From: Clostridia bacterium
GTDB taxonomy: Bacteria; Bacillota; Clostridia; Oscillospirales; Acutalibacteraceae
DNA: 60,955 nucleotides
Direction: 5' to 3'
Assembly: GCA_017448285.1 (NCBI GenBank)
Contig: JAFSLT010000075.1
Coordinates: forward strand, 1-60,955
In this document: piece after piece, positions 1-9,866 of the stretch
Numbering within the stretch: position 1 is the first letter of the stretch
Layout of the letters: each line of letters begins with the position of its first letter
Made by a program: the position numbers and the translations under genes
The notes under the pieces: model-generated
Told to the model about the DNA's origin: nothing
Databases searched by the model: none
The model's input: only the letters and a program-made list of their open reading frames with translations

Positions 1-37
1 ATTTGATAATTCCAAAGCGCTAAAAAAGTCTAAAAGT

Positions 38-643
38 ATGAGCAATTTAACCAAAGGGTTAATTATAGGTGGTTCAATTTTAGGTGCAGGTTTAATCGGT
101 TACGAGGTTTTAGGGGATACAGTTATTGATAAGGCTCCCACGCTTTTGAAGCTCTTCAGAGGTAGAAAGCATGGCAAAGATGAACAAGTTGCTAAAGAAA
201 ATATGCAAAAGATTTATAATGAGATAGGCAAATTGAAAAATTCGGAAGAGTGGAAAAAAGAATTTGAATCTACAAAAGAACTGATAATGAATTATGAATC
301 TAATAACATTTGGAGTAAAATTTCATATGTTTCAAGTAAAGTTGACGGTATATATACAACAAATAAAAAAAATACTGAAGACTTATCTAAACAAAAATTA
401 ATTACTGATGATCAAAAAAAGAATTTCAATTCTCGCTTAATGAAAAAATTTTCTGATATGTTTAGTGGTAAAATAGCCATTAGGACATGTGCATCATCTG
501 TAATGCCTCAAGGAACAGCAGAATCTATATTTTATGTAGATATGTTTTGTGAAGATAATGTCAGTTATGGTATTCAAAAACAAGGAAACCTGTTAACTTT
601 AACAGCAGGAGCAGGAAAGTTAGAAATTCAATACAACATATAA
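38..643 (+). CDS. hypothetical protein with one N-terminal membrane segment
   Basis: I do not recognise this protein. Residues 6-25 form a glycine-rich hydrophobic stretch (GLIIGGSILGAGLIGYEVLG) that looks like a membrane anchor. The middle is lysine- and glutamate-rich and probably helical (about 50-140). The last 60 residues look like a small beta domain. The reading frame is open upstream of the ATG as far as base 2, and no ribosome binding site precedes the ATG, so the true start may lie outside the window and the gene may be partial. A GC-rich palindrome follows its stop codon and separates it from convergent plsY. Confidence 0.5.
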   Translation: MSNLTKGLIIGGSILGAGLIGYEVLGDTVIDKAPTLLKLFRGRKHGKDEQVAKENMQKIYNEIGKLKNSEEWKKEFESTKELIMNYESNNIWSKISYVSSKVDGIYTTNKKNTEDLSKQKLITDDQKKNFNSRLMKKFSDMFSGKIAIRTCASSVMPQGTAESIFYVDMFCEDNVSYGIQKQGNLLTLTAGAGKLEIQYNI

Positions 644-664
644 AAATAAAAATATGCAGAATTT

Positions 665-684
665 TCTCCGGCGCCGCCGGAGAG
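665..684. repeat. GC-rich palindrome (repeat family core)
   Basis: A perfect inverted repeat, TCTCCGGCG-CC-GCCGGAGAG, lies between the 3' ends of the edge ORF (+) and plsY (-). It is one of more than 40 copies of the same core in the window. It could act as a two-way terminator or mRNA 3' hairpin. Confidence 0.8.
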
Positions 685-703
685 AAAGTGTATAAAACAT
701 AAG

Positions 704-1336
704 TTATTTTTTATTTATTTTTATTGTTTTTTCTTCATTTTTAATAAGTCTTTGTATATTTGTTCGGTGTTTGAATATAATTAATAAAGATAAAATTAAC
801 GCAATCAAAAATGCATACTGACAGGTATTTTTTTCAAAAATAAACACTAGTATTGGGTATGAAACCGTTGCACAAATCGATGAAAGCGAAATTATTTTTG
901 ATAGTGCCAAAACAATTAAGAAAATCAAGATTAAAACCAGTGAAATTTTAAAATCGATAAAAAAATTGCACGCCCAAGCTGTAAGGATCCCCTTTCCCCC
1001 TTTGAATTTAAAAAAACACGGCCACATATGCCCTAAGCAGCAAAAAAAGCATGAAAAAGTCAGAAAAAATATTCTGTTTTTTGTAAAAACATCAAAATTT
1101 TCAAATATAATACTAGATATGTAAATGGCTATTATGCCTTTTATAAAATCCCCAATAAAAGTAAACATCGCAGGAAAAAAGCCTAAACTTCTCAGCATAT
1201 TTGAAAATCCGGCATTATTGCTCCCCAAACTTCTGATATCTTTTTTTTGACTAAAATTTTTCGAGATTATAATTGAAAAGCTTAAACTTCCTAGTAGATA
1301 CGATATTATCATTGCCATTGCAAAATAAAAAAACAT
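704..1336 (-). CDS. plsY: acyl-phosphate:glycerol-3-phosphate acyltransferase PlsY
   Basis: PlsY transfers an acyl group from acyl-phosphate to glycerol-3-phosphate, the first step of membrane phospholipid synthesis, in the cytoplasmic membrane. Family signatures are visible: YLLGSLSFSIIISK near residue 14, RSLGSNNAGFSNMLRSLG (motif 1 region, residues 35-52) and FKGGKGILTA (about 112-121). The 210-residue length and about five hydrophobic segments fit the family. A Shine-Dalgarno AAGGAGG sits just before the ATG. It lies downstream of glmS on the same strand, separated by three palindromic repeats. PlsX is not in the window. Confidence 0.93.
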   Translation of the reverse strand: MFFYFAMAMIISYLLGSLSFSIIISKNFSQKKDIRSLGSNNAGFSNMLRSLGFFPAMFTFIGDFIKGIIAIYISSIIFENFDVFTKNRIFFLTFSCFFCCLGHMWPCFFKFKGGKGILTAWACNFFIDFKISLVLILIFLIVLALSKIISLSSICATVSYPILVFIFEKNTCQYAFLIALILSLLIIFKHRTNIQRLIKNEEKTIKINKK

Positions 1337-1355
1337 TTTACCTCCTTACTCATAT

Positions 1356-1530
1356 TTTCTCCAGCATTGCCGGAGAAAACTTTATCATTTTTTTATCTAA
1401 AATGCAATCCAGCATTATATTTTACACATTCTTTTCCGGCGCTGCCGGAAAAAAATCGCAATCACCGATATCCATATTTTAAATGTTCTCTCCAGCGATG
1501 CCGGAGAAAATTTTACGTTTTTTCCGGCAT
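1356..1530. repeat. cluster of three GC-rich palindromes
   Basis: Cores at 1356-1377 (CTCCAGC-ATT-GCCGGAG), 1432-1453 (TTTCCGGCGCTGCCGGAAA) and 1487-1508 (CTCCAGCGATGCCGGAG), plus a half-site TTTTCCGGC near 1516, fill the gap between glmS and plsY. There is no gene in this stretch. Confidence 0.75.
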
Positions 1531-1540
1531 TTTAATTAAA

Positions 1541-3382
1541 TTATTCTACCGTCACGGATTTTGCGAGATTTCTTGGTTTATCTATATCTCTGCCTTTTAA
1601 AAGCGCGGAATAATAAGCAAAAAGCTGGAGAGGAATAACTGTTATTGATGGCAGCATCATGACCGAAGTAGCCGGAATCTCGATAATTTCATCCAACCCT
1701 AAATCAGTAATTTTAGCTTTTTTTTCATTAACAAGCCCTATTACTTTCGCACCTCTTGCCTGAACTTCGCGGATATTGCTCAGAGTTTTTTCAAAAAGCT
1801 TTTCATCCGTTAAAATAGCTATCACAAGCGAGCCCGGCTCTATCAAAGAGATTGTTCCGTGTTTGAGTTCGCCGGCGGCATAAGCTTCGGAGTGCGAATA
1901 TGAAATCTCTTTAAATTTTAAAGATGCCTCTCTGCAAGTTGCATAGTCAACTCCGCGCCCGATGAACAAAACATTATCTGCACTACTATATTTTTTCGCT
2001 ATCTCATAAATTTTTTCTTTAAGTTCGAGCATATGCTGCACGAGATCCGGCAAAGAAAGCAAATCCTGAATATAATTTTTAACAGAATCTTTTGTAATTT
2101 TGCCATTTTTTAACGCCATAAATATTACCAATAAATACATAACAGATAATTGAGCGCTATAAGCTTTGGTCGTAGCAACTGCAATTTCGAGCCCTGCCCA
2201 AGTGTAAATTACAAAATCGGCTTCCGAAGCTATCGAGCTCCCAACAACATTTACAACCGCCAAAGTTTTCGCGCCTCTTCTTTTGGATTCGCGCAGTGCC
2301 GCTAAGCTGTCGGCAGTCTCGCCAGACTGGCTGATAATTATAACTAAAGTGTTTTCATCTATTGCCGGCAAACGGTATCTAAATTCCGAAGCAAGGTCAA
2401 CTATGGTAGTTATTCCCGCTATTTTTTCAAAAGAATATCTAGTTGCCGCACCAACGTGATAGGCAGAGCCGCATGCAACAATATATATTTTATTTATCGA
2501 ACTTATGAATTTTTCTAAGTTTTCAATTTTTATTTCGTTATTTACAATTCTAGGCATAATGGTATTCCTGATAGCTTCGGGCTGCTCCATTATTTCTTTT
2601 AACATAAAATGCTCAAAGCCTTTTTTATCGCTGGAGCCAATATTCCAATCGACAGTTTTAATTTCTTTTTGTATTTCGTTTCCGTTAAAATCATAAAATT
2701 TAACATTTAACTTATCAAAAACCGCGATTTCGCATTCGCCGAGCCTGCAAATTTTTTTGGTTTTATCAATGAACGCCGAAACATCCGAAGCAATATAATT
2801 TTCATCTTTTCCAAATCCGATAATAATTGGGCTATCCTTTTTAACGGCTATCATTTTGTCGGGGCAATCTGCACAAACAATGCCAAGCGCAAACGAGCCT
2901 TCTAGCAAATTGACGGTATCTTTTACAGCTTTAAAAAAATCTTTGCCGTCATATAAAGATTCCATAAGTGCGCATATGACTTCGGTATCGGTCTGGGAAA
3001 GAAATTTAATATTTTTCTTTTTAAGCGACTTTTTTAGCTCAAGATAATTTTCGATTATACCGTTGTGAACCACCGCAAATTTGCCGGATGCACTCATATG
3101 TGGGTGTGCATTAACATCCGATGGCACTCCGTGAGTTGCCCATCGAGTGTGAGCTATCCCAGAATTTATCTCAAAATCAGTTTTAGAATCAAAATCCTGT
3201 GATTTTTTAACCTCGCTTCTGAGCACAGAAATTCTGCCTTTTTTTTTAATTAAATTTATTTTTTTGTCACCACAAACAGCAATTCCGGCAGAATCGTAAC
3301 CGCGATATTCAAGTTTTTCAATTGCATCGAGCAAGAAATCAGTTGGATTATTTTTGCCTATATAACCTACTATTCCACACAT
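1541..3382 (-). CDS. glmS: glutamine--fructose-6-phosphate aminotransferase
   Basis: GlmS makes glucosamine-6-phosphate from fructose-6-phosphate and glutamine, feeding peptidoglycan synthesis in the cytoplasm. The N-terminal Ntn glutaminase domain begins MCGIVGYIG with catalytic Cys2 and contains the HTRWATHG loop. Two SIS sugar-isomerase domains follow (from about residue 290; ISQSGETADS). The C-terminus PRNLAKSVTVE is the classical end. At 613 residues it is full length. No glmS ribozyme is visible in the short leader. A promoter, TTGACT-17-TAAATT, precedes it. Confidence 0.97.
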   Translation of the reverse strand: MCGIVGYIGKNNPTDFLLDAIEKLEYRGYDSAGIAVCGDKKINLIKKKGRISVLRSEVKKSQDFDSKTDFEINSGIAHTRWATHGVPSDVNAHPHMSASGKFAVVHNGIIENYLELKKSLKKKNIKFLSQTDTEVICALMESLYDGKDFFKAVKDTVNLLEGSFALGIVCADCPDKMIAVKKDSPIIIGFGKDENYIASDVSAFIDKTKKICRLGECEIAVFDKLNVKFYDFNGNEIQKEIKTVDWNIGSSDKKGFEHFMLKEIMEQPEAIRNTIMPRIVNNEIKIENLEKFISSINKIYIVACGSAYHVGAATRYSFEKIAGITTIVDLASEFRYRLPAIDENTLVIIISQSGETADSLAALRESKRRGAKTLAVVNVVGSSIASEADFVIYTWAGLEIAVATTKAYSAQLSVMYLLVIFMALKNGKITKDSVKNYIQDLLSLPDLVQHMLELKEKIYEIAKKYSSADNVLFIGRGVDYATCREASLKFKEISYSHSEAYAAGELKHGTISLIEPGSLVIAILTDEKLFEKTLSNIREVQARGAKVIGLVNEKKAKITDLGLDEIIEIPATSVMMLPSITVIPLQLFAYYSALLKGRDIDKPRNLAKSVTVE

Positions 3383-3413
3383 ATTGAGTACCTCTCAAAT
3401 AAAATAAAGTCTG

Positions 3414-3442
3414 AATTTACAGCAAAAGAGAAATTAAGTCAA
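3414..3442 (-). promoter_or_regulatory. glmS promoter
   Basis: On the minus strand TTGACT (3437-3442) is followed by a 17-base spacer and TAAATT (3414-3419). The resulting leader is only about 25-30 bases, which leaves no room for a glmS ribozyme. AGAGG precedes the glmS ATG. Confidence 0.6.
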
Positions 3443-3633
3443 TACTTTAGGATTAACGACATTACAAAATATGTAATATTTTTTTACTTCATATCAAAAG
3501 TGGTATCTTTTCAAAATCCCATGAATTTTGACAATTACAACACTAATTATATTTTCGGATATCAAACTTTGTGCACGAATTTTCATAAATTTGAAATTTT
3601 CTTCGATAATGCGAAAAAATTGCTCACGATATT

Positions 3634-3655
3634 CTCTCCGGCGCTGCCGGAGAAA
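3634..3655. repeat. GC-rich palindrome
   Basis: Core CTCTCCGGCGCTGCCGGAGA in the divergent gap between glmS and groES. The rest of 3443-3917 shows no convincing gene. Confidence 0.75.
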
Positions 3656-3715
3656 TCTTTTCGTATTTTGAACCGCGGCAAATCCAAATATGTTTTTTAT
3701 TTGAAATATACAGTA

Positions 3716-3738
3716 ATCTCTCCGGCGATGCCGGAGGA
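3716..3738. repeat. GC-rich palindrome
   Basis: Core CTCTCCGGCGATGCCGGAG, 80 bases after the previous copy, still upstream of the groES promoter region. Confidence 0.75.
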
Positions 3739-3917
3739 AATGATATAATTCATGGAGATAATTTTCTATCTATCACTTCTATTCACTTCTGTCAATATCT
3801 TTAATATTAGGCTATTTTTTATATTTTTTAGATATTTTTAATTATTAAAAATATGCAAGTATACAAATTTGAATCTTGACTATTGATTTAATTATCTCAT
3901 AGTACTAGAATTGGAAA

Positions 3918-3944
3918 TTGTCACTCCGATGTATGGAGTGCTAA
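3918..3944 (+). promoter_or_regulatory. CIRCE operator of groESL (left arm degenerate)
   Basis: TTGTCACTC-N9-GAGTGCTAA. The right arm is the perfect HrcA half-site; the left arm differs from TTAGCACTC at three positions. It lies about 28 bases before the groES ATG and downstream of a possible -35 TTGACT at 3876-3881. HrcA, encoded at 45053 in this window, should repress here until heat stress. Confidence 0.88.
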
Positions 3945-3971
3945 TCATATTTTTTTTTAGGAGGGGTCTTT

Positions 3972-4262
3972 ATGAAGGAGATTAGACCTATTTTAGATAA
4001 AGTTCTTGTCGAAGTTCAAAGCGGCGAGGAAAAGACTCAGGGGGGGCTCATAGTTGCTTCAAAGGCAAAAGAGAGCGAACCTATTATCGGTACTGTTGTT
4101 GCTCGCGGTCCGGGCGGAGTTGTTAACGGCAAAGAAGTTAAAATGTGCGTTGAAAAGGGCGAAAAAGTCGTTGTCAACAAGTATTCCGGGACCAGCATTT
4201 CAATGGGCGGAAAAGAATACAAAATTGTAAGTCAGCAAGATATTTTGGCTTGTATTTTATAA
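3972..4262 (+). CDS. groES: co-chaperonin GroES
   Basis: GroES caps the GroEL ring in the cytoplasm. The 96-residue protein begins with the typical MKEIRPILDKVLVE and carries the mobile loop near residues 20-30 (EEKTQGGLIV) and the roof loop around 45-60. AGGAGGGG precedes the ATG. It is 18 bases upstream of groEL and shares its CIRCE-controlled transcript. Confidence 0.97.
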   Translation: MKEIRPILDKVLVEVQSGEEKTQGGLIVASKAKESEPIIGTVVARGPGGVVNGKEVKMCVEKGEKVVVNKYSGTSISMGGKEYKIVSQQDILACIL

Positions 4263-5906
<1,644 letters not shown>

Positions 5907-5928
5907 TTCTGTTACACTCTTGCAAATA

Positions 5929-5952
5929 TTTCTCCGACATTGTCGGAGAAAT
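5929..5952. repeat. palindrome with compensatory changes, terminator-like
   Basis: TTTCTCCGACATTGTCGGAGAAA lies 23 bases behind the groEL stop and is followed by TTTATTTTTT. Both arms differ from the family core by matching substitutions (GGC to GAC, GCC to GTC), so pairing is kept. It resembles an intrinsic terminator. Confidence 0.75.
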
Positions 5953-5968
5953 TTATTTTTTAAATACG

Positions 5969-5990
5969 CTCTCCGGCGCTGTCGAAGAAA
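5969..5990. repeat. decayed GC-rich palindrome
   Basis: CTCTCCGGCGCTGTCGAAG, with two mismatches in the right arm, in the convergent gap between groEL and dut. Confidence 0.55.
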
Positions 5991-6080
5991 ATGATGTAAA
6001 TCTTTTATATTGTTAGGTTCATACCTGGAAATAATCTTCTATAAATCTATTACTTTTATGCAATTTTATCAATGCCATTT

Positions 6081-6551
6081 TTATTTTCCTGTCGAACCAA
6101 AACCATTTTCTCCTCTTTTAGAAGAACTAAGAGTTTGTACCAATTTAAAACTTAAATTTTCAACTCTCATAACAATAAGCTGAGCAATTTTATCGCCATT
6201 TCTTATTACGTACGGCTCATCACCCGCGATTTTGCAAAGCCCAACCTGAATTTCGCCGCGATAATCGCTATCAATAACCCCTACGCCATTAGAAAGCGAA
6301 ATTCCATTTTTTATGCTAAGCCCGCTGCGCGCAAAAATAAACGCGGCATAATCGCTCGGAAGTTCTATAGCAACTCCGCACGGAATTTTAATTAAATTTC
6401 CTTTTTTTATGCAAACATCACTATCCAAACAAGCAAAAAGGTCATAACCCGCCGCACCGTTTGTTGCTCTTGCAGGCAAAACAGCAGATTCTTTAATCTT
6501 AACAATTTTTATATCAATCATCTTTTTTAATTTAATCCTTTTACTTATCAA
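6081..6551 (-). CDS. dut: dUTP diphosphatase
   Basis: Dut hydrolyses dUTP to dUMP and pyrophosphate in the cytoplasm, keeping uracil out of DNA. The trimeric dUTPase motifs appear in order: AAGYDLFA (motif 1, about residue 33), ARSGLSIKNGI (motif 2), NGVGVIDSDYRGEIQVGL (motif 3), and the glycine-rich C-terminal RGENGFGSTGK (motif 5). The chosen TTG start has AAAGGAG seven bases upstream. An ATG at 6521 (MIDIKIVKI) also fits the family N-terminus but has a weaker, more distant AAGGA. Confidence 0.94.
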   Translation of the reverse strand: MISKRIKLKKMIDIKIVKIKESAVLPARATNGAAGYDLFACLDSDVCIKKGNLIKIPCGVAIELPSDYAAFIFARSGLSIKNGISLSNGVGVIDSDYRGEIQVGLCKIAGDEPYVIRNGDKIAQLIVMRVENLSFKLVQTLSSSKRGENGFGSTGK

Positions 6552-6639
6552 AAATAGGCTCCTTTCGAATTTGGAAATAAGAATTATAATTATATAGCAT
6601 TTTAACTTAAAAATCAGGAGAACAAATCAAATGCGTTAA

Positions 6640-7120
6640 TGATATAATAAAATGGGAAAAAAAGATGCCCACAATGTTGGAAGAAAACGAGACAAAACAA
6701 ACATAGCAAAAGTAAAACAGGAAGTCAAAGATATTTATGTAAACGCTGTAACAAAACAGAAAGCAATTAAGCTATTGTGGAAGGAAATATTTGAAGAGCA
6801 GTAGGGCGAATCGGAGATAAGCATAAATACTATATTGGATAAAAAGTATGCCAAACTATCAAAAAAAAAGATTTCAAACGAAAAAGTAAAAGTTATCGAA
6901 ATGGACGAACCGTATTCATTCATAGGACAAAAAACAGAAATCAGTGAACAGAAGTAAACATCAAATGGTAGGTTATAACATAGCGTTTGATAAATCAAGG
7001 AAAAAAATACAAAATCTGGTTGATTCTTCTCCCAAATCTGACAGATATTACTCTGATATTTATCTCGTTTATTCAGAAATACTTTATGATAGTTTACACA
7101 TTTTATTAGACTTCTTTTGA
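6640..7120 (+). pseudogene. IS1-family transposase remnant, multiply frameshifted
   Basis: Pieces of an IS1-type transposase are spread over all three plus-strand frames. From about 6660 one frame reads a zinc ribbon, RCPQCWKK then RYLCKRCNKT (C-x2-C, C-x2-C). Further on, fragments resembling the helix-turn-helix occur (RAVGRIGDKH, then ILYWIK in another frame). A third stretch reads VIEMDEPYSFIGQKTE, the first catalytic acidic motif. From 6965 a shifted frame reads MVGYNIAFDKS then SDRYYSDIYLVYSEI, the second Asp region. Several stops and at least three frameshifts make this inactive. Programmed frameshifting known for IS1 could explain only one shift. Terminal inverted repeats were not identified. 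Confidence 0.7.
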
Positions 7121-7132
7121 AACCAATAGTTA

Positions 7133-7180
7133 TATTCTCTCCGCCGCCGAGGAAAATGCTCTTTTTCAAGTATGACAATT
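7133..7180. repeat. decayed palindrome with TTTTTCAAGT flank
   Basis: TCTCTCCGCCGCCGAGGA followed by AAATGCTCTTTTTCAAGT. The same core-plus-flank combination recurs at 7801-7850, so the two bracket the secreted-protein gene at 7366. Confidence 0.5.
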
Positions 7181-7284
7181 ATTAGACGACTTAAAAAAGC
7201 AATTCTAAAAATAAATTTTCTGCAACTAACGGTCTAAGAGAATGAACTCTTTACGATATTTTATAAAAAAATATAGAAAAATGC

Positions 7285-7313
7285 TTGACAAATCATTTTT
7301 GGTGTTATATAAT
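7285..7313 (+). promoter_or_regulatory. strong promoter of the 7366 gene
   Basis: A consensus TTGACA (7285-7290), 17-base spacer and consensus TATAAT (7308-7313). The transcript would start near 7320 and carry GGAGGT before the ATG at 7366. Confidence 0.85.
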
Positions 7314-7365
7314 GAAACTGTTCGATTTTATTATCGAACGTAATAAAATATATTGGAGGTTTTTT

Positions 7366-7719
7366 ATGTTTCGCAAATCTTTTTTTTGTTCTTTAGCGTG
7401 TGCCGTAGCAATTTCTGGTGCTGGTGCAAATAATTCGGTTTCTGCTGGTAGCGTTGTTGCCAGAGTGGCTTCCGGTACTGCAGGTGCGGCACTTACAGGT
7501 AACTCTGTTATAAATTTTCTTCAATGGTTTAAAGTCGGTACCGACGGTAAGGATCCGAGTGATGAAGGTGGCGTGCTTGGTCGCGAGGGCGCAATTGGAC
7601 AATTTGACCATGTTACTAAACAAAAAGGCGAGGACGGCTCTTGGAAAGGCTTGACGACTTCAATTGTAAAAGGAGTTTTAGGTCTTAGCGGAATTGTAGG
7701 TTCCTTTTTACCGTTTTAG
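7366..7719 (+). CDS. small secreted protein of unknown function
   Basis: I do not recognise this 117-residue protein. It has a typical signal peptide (MFRKSFFCSLACAVAISGAGA, cleavage likely near residue 20-28). Its mature part is rich in glycine and contains a hydrophilic, acidic centre (TDGKDPSDEGG) and a hydrophobic C-terminal helix (SIVKGVLGLSGIVGSFLPF). The start is fixed by GGAGGT six bases before the ATG; upstream in-frame codons lie within the promoter. A near-consensus sigma-A promoter suggests strong expression. The gene stands alone between two repeat-bearing gaps. A pore-like or toxin-like role is possible from its size and amphipathic tail but is unproven. Confidence 0.72.
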   Translation: MFRKSFFCSLACAVAISGAGANNSVSAGSVVARVASGTAGAALTGNSVINFLQWFKVGTDGKDPSDEGGVLGREGAIGQFDHVTKQKGEDGSWKGLTTSIVKGVLGLSGIVGSFLPF

Positions 7720-7769
7720 TGGTATGAATTTATAATTATAATTTATAATTATTTTAACTTATTAAATAT

Positions 7770-7850
7770 TTTCTCTGGTTTTGCCGGAGAAAATATCTGT
7801 TTTCTCTTCCGACGGCCGGAGAGAGTGCCTTTTTTCAAGTGTAACTACTG
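7770..7850. repeat. two GC-rich palindromes with AT-rich flank
   Basis: CTCTGGTTTTGCCGGAG (7770-7793) and CTCTTCCGACGGCCGGAGAG (7801-7825) behind the secreted-protein gene. The flank TGCCTTTTTTCAAGTGTAA repeats that at 7133-7180. Confidence 0.65.
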
Positions 7851-7966
7851 TAGTCTTCTATGATGTATTATTTTTATCCAATTTAGCTAATGCCACGAAG
7901 AAAACATTCTGGAAAAAATGCCTTTTTTGAGCGTATTTACCGTAACTTTCCGGTAACAATTATATT

Positions 7967-9574
7967 ATGGTTCAACAGTATGATATTTTTAAAAGAATAA
8001 TTTTTTTAATCGCAGTAAAATTTGCAATTATTTGTGCATTAATTTTTGCTGTTTTCAAGATTTCAACAAATAAAAAACTTGAAGGTATATCTAATAAAGA
8101 AAATTTTTATAAATTAAAAATTCAAAGTGGCCGAGGTAATATATACGATTGCCGAGGAATTCCGCTTTTAAATACCGCAAAAAAATTTTTGGCGTCAGTA
8201 ATTCCGACAAAAAACAATTTTATACCGCTAATAAATCAAGTTCCGGCAGAGCAAAAAGAAAGCTTTAAACAAAATTTTTTAAAAAATCGGCCATTTATAA
8301 GCGAAGTTCTTTGCAATTTAAAAACAGAAAACGTAAAAATTTTTGAAATTTCACAACAAATTTTTAATTCTGATTTTCTATGCCATACGATAGGTTATTT
8401 AAAAAATGGCTGCGGAATTTGCGGGATAGAAAAATCTTTTGATAAACATCTTAGCAGTTTTAAAAATATTGAAATTGAATACCAAAAAAATGCTCTGGGG
8501 CAAATAGTTGCAAAAGAAAAAAATTATGATTTTTATGATAAATCTTATCAAAATGCTTACGGAGTACAGCTTTGTATTGATAAAAGAATACAAGAAATTG
8601 CCGAAGAAATTGCAAAAAAATATATCACCAAAGGTGCAGTTTTAGTAACTGAAGTTCCAAATTGCAAAATAAGAGCTTCGCTGAGTCTGCCGGGGTTTAA
8701 TCCCGAACATATAGAAAATTTTTTAAAGAGCAAGGATTCCAATTTTTTAAACAGAGTAAATTGCGAATATAATTTGGGTTCAATATTCAAGTTAGTCACC
8801 GCGGCGTGCTTAATGGAATCCGGTATGAGTTTGCACGAAACTTACAATTGCTCCGGCGTTGCTGACATTGGTGGCGATGTAAAAATAAGATGTTTTGATG
8901 GGAACGCTCATGGGGAAGTAAATTTAGAAAATGCAGTTGCACTTTCTTGTAATACTATGTTCGCAAAATTTTCAAAAAGATTAAATCCTGAATTTTTTAT
9001 AAAAACAGCAAAAAATTTAGGTTTTGGAGAAAAAATCGAACTTGCGCCTGAATTTAATTCAGAGCCCGGAAATTTGCCAAGTGCCGAAGAATTGAACGAC
9101 GATAAAAAACTTGCAATGTTTGCGTTTGGTCAAGGAAGCCTCATGGCAACGCCAATGCAAGTTGCGGCTTTTATAAATGCTATAGCATGCGAAGGTATTT
9201 ATCACCACCCAAAACTTATCGAAGGATTAATCAATAAAGACGGAAGCTTTGAAAAATATCATTTTTTACTCCCAAAAAGGGTTTTAAAGCCTCAAACTGC
9301 GAAAAACTTAAAAAAATTTATGAAAAAATCAATAACTTTAGGAACAGCCAAATATGCAAACCCTAAAAATATCACTGCAGCTGCAAAAACATCAACTGCC
9401 GAAACCGGAATTTTTATTAATGGGAATCGCGTAAATCAATCGTGGATTGCAGGATTTTTTCCGTTTGAAAAACCAAAGTATTCGATTGTTATTTTAGCTG
9501 AAAACATTAATCTTGGCGGAAGAATCTGCGGCCCTGTATTCAAAGAGATTGCCGAAAAAATATCAAAATTTTGA
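7967..9574 (+). CDS. class B penicillin-binding protein (FtsI/SpoVD-type transpeptidase)
   Basis: A membrane-anchored D,D-transpeptidase that crosslinks peptidoglycan. An N-terminal membrane segment spans about residues 10-28, followed by a class B dimerisation region (GRGNIYDCRGIPLL near residue 45). The transpeptidase domain has the active-site SIFK (GSIFKLVTAA, about residue 268), SCN (ALSCNTMFAKF, about 325) and KTS (AAKTSTAETG, about 468) in place of KTG. At 535 residues it lacks PASTA domains. No clear ribosome binding site precedes the ATG. It could be an FtsI/PBP2B or a sporulation PBP. A second class B PBP lies at 33342. Confidence 0.88.
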   Translation: MVQQYDIFKRIIFLIAVKFAIICALIFAVFKISTNKKLEGISNKENFYKLKIQSGRGNIYDCRGIPLLNTAKKFLASVIPTKNNFIPLINQVPAEQKESFKQNFLKNRPFISEVLCNLKTENVKIFEISQQIFNSDFLCHTIGYLKNGCGICGIEKSFDKHLSSFKNIEIEYQKNALGQIVAKEKNYDFYDKSYQNAYGVQLCIDKRIQEIAEEIAKKYITKGAVLVTEVPNCKIRASLSLPGFNPEHIENFLKSKDSNFLNRVNCEYNLGSIFKLVTAACLMESGMSLHETYNCSGVADIGGDVKIRCFDGNAHGEVNLENAVALSCNTMFAKFSKRLNPEFFIKTAKNLGFGEKIELAPEFNSEPGNLPSAEELNDDKKLAMFAFGQGSLMATPMQVAAFINAIACEGIYHHPKLIEGLINKDGSFEKYHFLLPKRVLKPQTAKNLKKFMKKSITLGTAKYANPKNITAAAKTSTAETGIFINGNRVNQSWIAGFFPFEKPKYSIVILAENINLGGRICGPVFKEIAEKISKF

Positions 9575-9593
9575 AATTAACAAAGCGAATTGC

Positions 9594-9622
9594 TTGACAT
9601 TTTTTTTTGTATGTTATAGCAT
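9594..9622 (+). promoter_or_regulatory. promoter of tRNA-Lys
   Basis: Consensus TTGACA at 9594-9599 is followed by TATAGCATAG, giving a -10 at spacing 15 (TATAGC) or 17 (TAGCAT). The tRNA begins about 26 bases further on. Confidence 0.5.
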
Positions 9623-9647
9623 AGAATTATCTGAGGTATGAGTGTTT

Positions 9648-9723
9648 GGTCCACTAGCTCAGCCGGTAGAGCACTTGACTTTTAATCAAGGGGTCTGGGG
9701 TTCGAATCCCCAGTGGATCACCA
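9648..9723 (+). tRNA. tRNA-Lys (UUU)
   Basis: The acceptor arm GGTCCAC pairs with GTGGATC (one G-U pair), followed by discriminator A and encoded CCA. The D arm AGCTCAGCCGGTAGAGC, the anticodon stem CTTGA/TCAAG with loop CTTTTAA (anticodon TTT) and the T arm GGGG-TTCGAAT-CCCC are all present. Confidence 0.96.
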
Positions 9724-9774
9724 ATTTTTTGATTGTAACTTCAATGGTATTGCTAAAAAAAAGATCGATATTTT

Positions 9775-9796
9775 TTCTCCGGCGTCGCCGGAGAGA
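9775..9796. repeat. GC-rich palindrome
   Basis: Perfect core TTCTCCGGCGTCGCCGGAGA between tRNA-Lys and the SpoIIQ-like gene. Confidence 0.8.
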
Positions 9797-9866
9797 TTAA
9801 TTGCTTTCTTTTGAATATTTTCAAATTTATTGCAGATTATAAACTTAGATTTGCAAGGAGGTTTTT

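Noticed and set aside
3383-3450. Possible glmS ribozyme before glmS
   Set aside because: The promoter leaves a leader of only about 25-30 bases and none of the ribozyme core is visible.
6640-7120. Programmed frameshift in an active IS1
   Set aside because: IS1 uses one frameshift, but here at least three shifts and several stops are needed.
6735-7178. 147-codon minus-strand ORF
   Set aside because: It is antisense to the IS1-type remnant, which explains the region better; no family resemblance.
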